DNA from: Deltaproteobacteria bacterium | GTDB taxonomy: Bacteria > Myxococcota > Polyangia > Haliangiales > Haliangiaceae | Reading direction: 5' to 3' | Assembly: GCA_018262455.1 (NCBI GenBank) | Contig: JAGSPR010000177.1 | Span: 1 to 15,259, forward strand | DNA length: 15,259 nt | In this document: piece after piece, positions 13,593 through 15,259 of the stretch | Numbering within the stretch: position 1 is the first letter of the stretch | Layout: the number at the start of each line of letters is the position of its first letter | Translations under genes and position numbers: made by a program | The notes under the pieces: model-generated | Databases searched by the model: none | What the model was told of the DNA's origin: nothing | Seen by the model: only the letters and a program-made list of their open reading frames with translations

Positions 13593-14840
13593 TTGGTGTT
13601 GGCGCTCGAACCCGGAGAGATGGAGGCGCTGCTCGACACCTCCAGGCGCCTGGCCTCGGTGCAGACCCTGGAAGAGGTCGCCGTGGTGGTGTGCGGCGTC
13701 GTGCGGCAGCTGACAGGCGCCGACGGCGCGACGTTCGTGCTGCGCGATGGGATGCACGTCATCCACGTCGCAGACGATGTGGTGGGGCGAGGCAAGCGCG
13801 TCCCGATCGAAGGCGGGATCGCCGGCTGGGTGATGCTGCATCGCGAGGCCGCCGCGGTCGCGAACGTCGACGGTGACGAGCGGTGCGAGCTCCATCGCGG
13901 GACGGTCGTGAAGAGCCTCGTGATGGCGCCCGTCAAGCGCGACGAGCCGCTCGCGGCGATCGGGGCGTACTGGTCGACGTCGGCCGCGCCCACGTCCCGC
14001 GCGGTGCAGCTGGTCGAGGAGATCGCGAGCTTCGCGACGATCGCCGTCGAGTATCGCGTGGTGCTCGCGGCCGAGGTCGAGGCGTGCCGGCAGGCGGAGC
14101 TCGCGAGTCGCGCGAAGGACGAGTTCCTCGCGTTGCTCGGACACGAGCTGCGCAACCCGCTCGCGCCGATCCTCACCACCTTGAACCTGATCAAGCTGCG
14201 CGGCGGCGATCCGTTCGAACGCGAACGCGCGATCATCGACCGCCAGGTGAGCCAGCTGGTGCGGATCGTGGACGCGCTGCTCGATGTCTCGCGGATCACG
14301 CGGGGTGCGCTCCAGCTGCGGCGAGCGCCGGTCGAGCTGGCGTCGATCGTGGGGCGGGGCCTCGACGCGGCGGCGGGGTTGCTCGCCGAGCGAGGTCACC
14401 GGGTCGAGGTCTCGGTCCCCGAGGTCGGGCTGACGATCGATGCCGACATCGAGCGGCTCTCGCAGGTGGTGACGAGCCTGATCTCCAATGCCGCCAAGTA
14501 CACTCCGCGTGGTGGGCGGATCGAGGTGCTCGGTGGGATCGAGGGTGGCTGTGCGCGACTGGTGGTGCGTGACACCGGCACCGGGATCGCGCCGGCCTTG
14601 TTGCCGAGGCTGTTCAGTCTGTTCAGTCAGAGCACGACCGACCGCTCCGAGTGTGGGCTCGGGTTCGGGCTCGCGGTCGTCCGTAGCATGGTCGAGCTCC
14701 ACGGTGGGGTGGTCTCGGCGGCGAGCGCGGGGCCCGGCCGCGGCGCGACGTTCACGATCCGGCTCCCGCTGACCGATGCGGTCGAGTCCGAGGCGCCGCT
14801 CGACGAACCGGCCGCGCTGGGCGAGCTCGGCACCGCGTGA
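13593..14840 (+). CDS. GAF-domain sensor histidine kinase
   Basis: A cytoplasmic kinase of about 415 residues. An N-terminal GAF-like sensor domain (about 15-155) is followed by a HisKA dimerisation domain with the phospho-acceptor H184 in LLGHELRNPLAP, and a HATPase_c domain with N box SNAAKYTP (N299), G1 box DTGTGI (327-332) and G2 box GLGFGLA (355-361). There are no membrane segments and no receiver domain, and no response regulator is in the window. The signal is unknown; GAF domains commonly bind cyclic nucleotides, haem or small metabolites. The start is uncertain: TTG 13593, GTG 13596 and ATG 13620 are all in frame, and none has a clear ribosome site; GGAGAG lies right against the ATG. 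Its stop overlaps the next gene by four bases (GTGA), so the hydrolase is probably co-translated with it. Confidence 0.9.
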   Translation: MVLALEPGEMEALLDTSRRLASVQTLEEVAVVVCGVVRQLTGADGATFVLRDGMHVIHVADDVVGRGKRVPIEGGIAGWVMLHREAAAVANVDGDERCELHRGTVVKSLVMAPVKRDEPLAAIGAYWSTSAAPTSRAVQLVEEIASFATIAVEYRVVLAAEVEACRQAELASRAKDEFLALLGHELRNPLAPILTTLNLIKLRGGDPFERERAIIDRQVSQLVRIVDALLDVSRITRGALQLRRAPVELASIVGRGLDAAAGLLAERGHRVEVSVPEVGLTIDADIERLSQVVTSLISNAAKYTPRGGRIEVLGGIEGGCARLVVRDTGTGIAPALLPRLFSLFSQSTTDRSECGLGFGLAVVRSMVELHGGVVSAASAGPGRGATFTIRLPLTDAVESEAPLDEPAALGELGTA

Positions 14841-15259
14841 CGACCATCGAGCTCAACGACACGACGCTGTATTACGAAGACACGGGCCCGGGCTCGACCG
14901 GCGAGACCATCGTGTTCAGTCACGGGCTCCTGTGGGGGACCGAGCTGTTCGCGCCGCAGATCGACGCGCTCCGTGGCCGTTATCGCTGTATCGCCTGGGA
15001 CCACCGCGGTCAGGGCCGCAGCGCGGCGGACGACCGGGAGTCGATCGGCATCGAGCTCGTCTGGCAAGACGCGGTGCTGCTGCTCGAGGCGCTGGGCACG
15101 GGACCGGTGCACTTCTGCGGGCTCTCGATGGGCGGCTTCGTCGGCATGCGCATGGCCTCGCGCCGGCCGGATCTGGTGCGAACGCTGATCCTGCTCGAGA
15201 CGTCCTCTGATCCCGAGCCGCGCGACAACATCGCCCGGTATCGCCTGCTGACCCGCGTC
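14837..15259 (+). CDS. Alpha/beta hydrolase, partial (runs off the right edge)
   Basis: The open frame starts at a GTG at 14837 inside the kinase's GTGA stop overlap and continues for 141 codons to the window end without a stop. It has an alpha/beta-hydrolase N-terminus: oxyanion-hole SHGLLWG (28-34), AWDHRGQGRS (53-62), and nucleophile elbow GLSMGG with Ser97. The acid and His lie beyond the edge. The DHRGQGxS and GLSMGG pattern is that of 3-oxoadipate enol-lactonase-like and general esterase families; the substrate cannot be told. Coupling to a sensor kinase suggests it either makes or removes the signal, or shares the kinase's regulation. Confidence 0.85.
   Translation, partial: MTTIELNDTTLYYEDTGPGSTGETIVFSHGLLWGTELFAPQIDALRGRYRCIAWDHRGQGRSAADDRESIGIELVWQDAVLLLEALGTGPVHFCGLSMGGFVGMRMASRRPDLVRTLILLETSSDPEPRDNIARYRLLTRV

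Noticed and set aside
13593..14840. Hybrid kinase with receiver domain
   Set aside because: The sequence ends shortly after the G2 box and an acidic tail. No receiver-type Asp/Lys pattern is present.
1..15259. CRISPR array, tRNA/rRNA genes, insertion sequence or defence island
   Set aside because: No regularly spaced repeats, cloverleaf, transposase, integrase or known defence domain was seen. Composition is uniform across the window.

Overview
The window is very GC-rich chromosomal DNA (my estimate is about two thirds or more G+C) with third-codon positions dominated by G/C. It looks like a myxobacterium-type (former Deltaproteobacteria) genome. This rests on the many exported proteins and lipoproteins, an Oar-like CarboxypepD_reg/outer-membrane receptor, a tandem active/inactive M16 peptidase pair, GTG starts, and a hybrid of housekeeping and envelope genes. 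That placement is inference; no rRNA or other taxonomic marker is present.

Layout: 1-1000 (-) is a lipoprotein of unknown role that runs off the left edge. 1083-1388 (-) is pterin-4a-carbinolamine dehydratase and 1406-2431 (-) is a CrtC/AttH-like lipocalin-fold protein. 2483-3031 (+) is a small exported protein. 3053-4963 (-) is a short TonB-receptor-like outer-membrane protein. 5070-5942 (+) is a MEST-like alpha/beta hydrolase, and it overlaps tail to tail with an unknown protein at 5923-6444 (-). 6515-7198 (+) is ribose-5-phosphate isomerase A. 7220-8464 (-) is a lipoprotein esterase and 8600-9601 (-) is tryptophanyl-tRNA synthetase. From 9697 to the right edge all genes are on the plus strand: a catalytic M16 peptidase, its zinc-site-less partner, an LNS2 (lipin/PITP-type) HAD lipoprotein, a GAF histidine kinase, and a translationally coupled alpha/beta hydrolase cut by the right edge. 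Coding density is very high and no gap exceeds about 135 bases. I see no tRNA, rRNA, CRISPR, insertion sequence, prophage or defence locus.

The most interesting signal is not a gene. Six start codons (at 1388, 2431, 2483, 5070, 6444 and 9697) are each preceded by a TANNNT hexamer exactly 6 or 7 bases away, with no Shine-Dalgarno sequence. A seventh (rpiA, 6515) has TA at the same place but ends in C. This is the spacing of a -10 element whose transcript begins at the start codon, so widespread leaderless transcription is predicted. It also fixes several otherwise ambiguous starts.

Working together: trpS, rpiA and the dehydratase are housekeeping. The M16 pair is almost certainly a functional unit (stop/start overlap) in the periplasm or outer envelope, possibly with the LNS2 lipoprotein 43 bases downstream. 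The kinase and hydrolase share a GTGA overlap and are probably one sensory unit. Two convergent gene pairs share GC-rich stem-loops that include both stop codons, suggesting compact bidirectional terminators. I did not find a convincing new multi-gene system.
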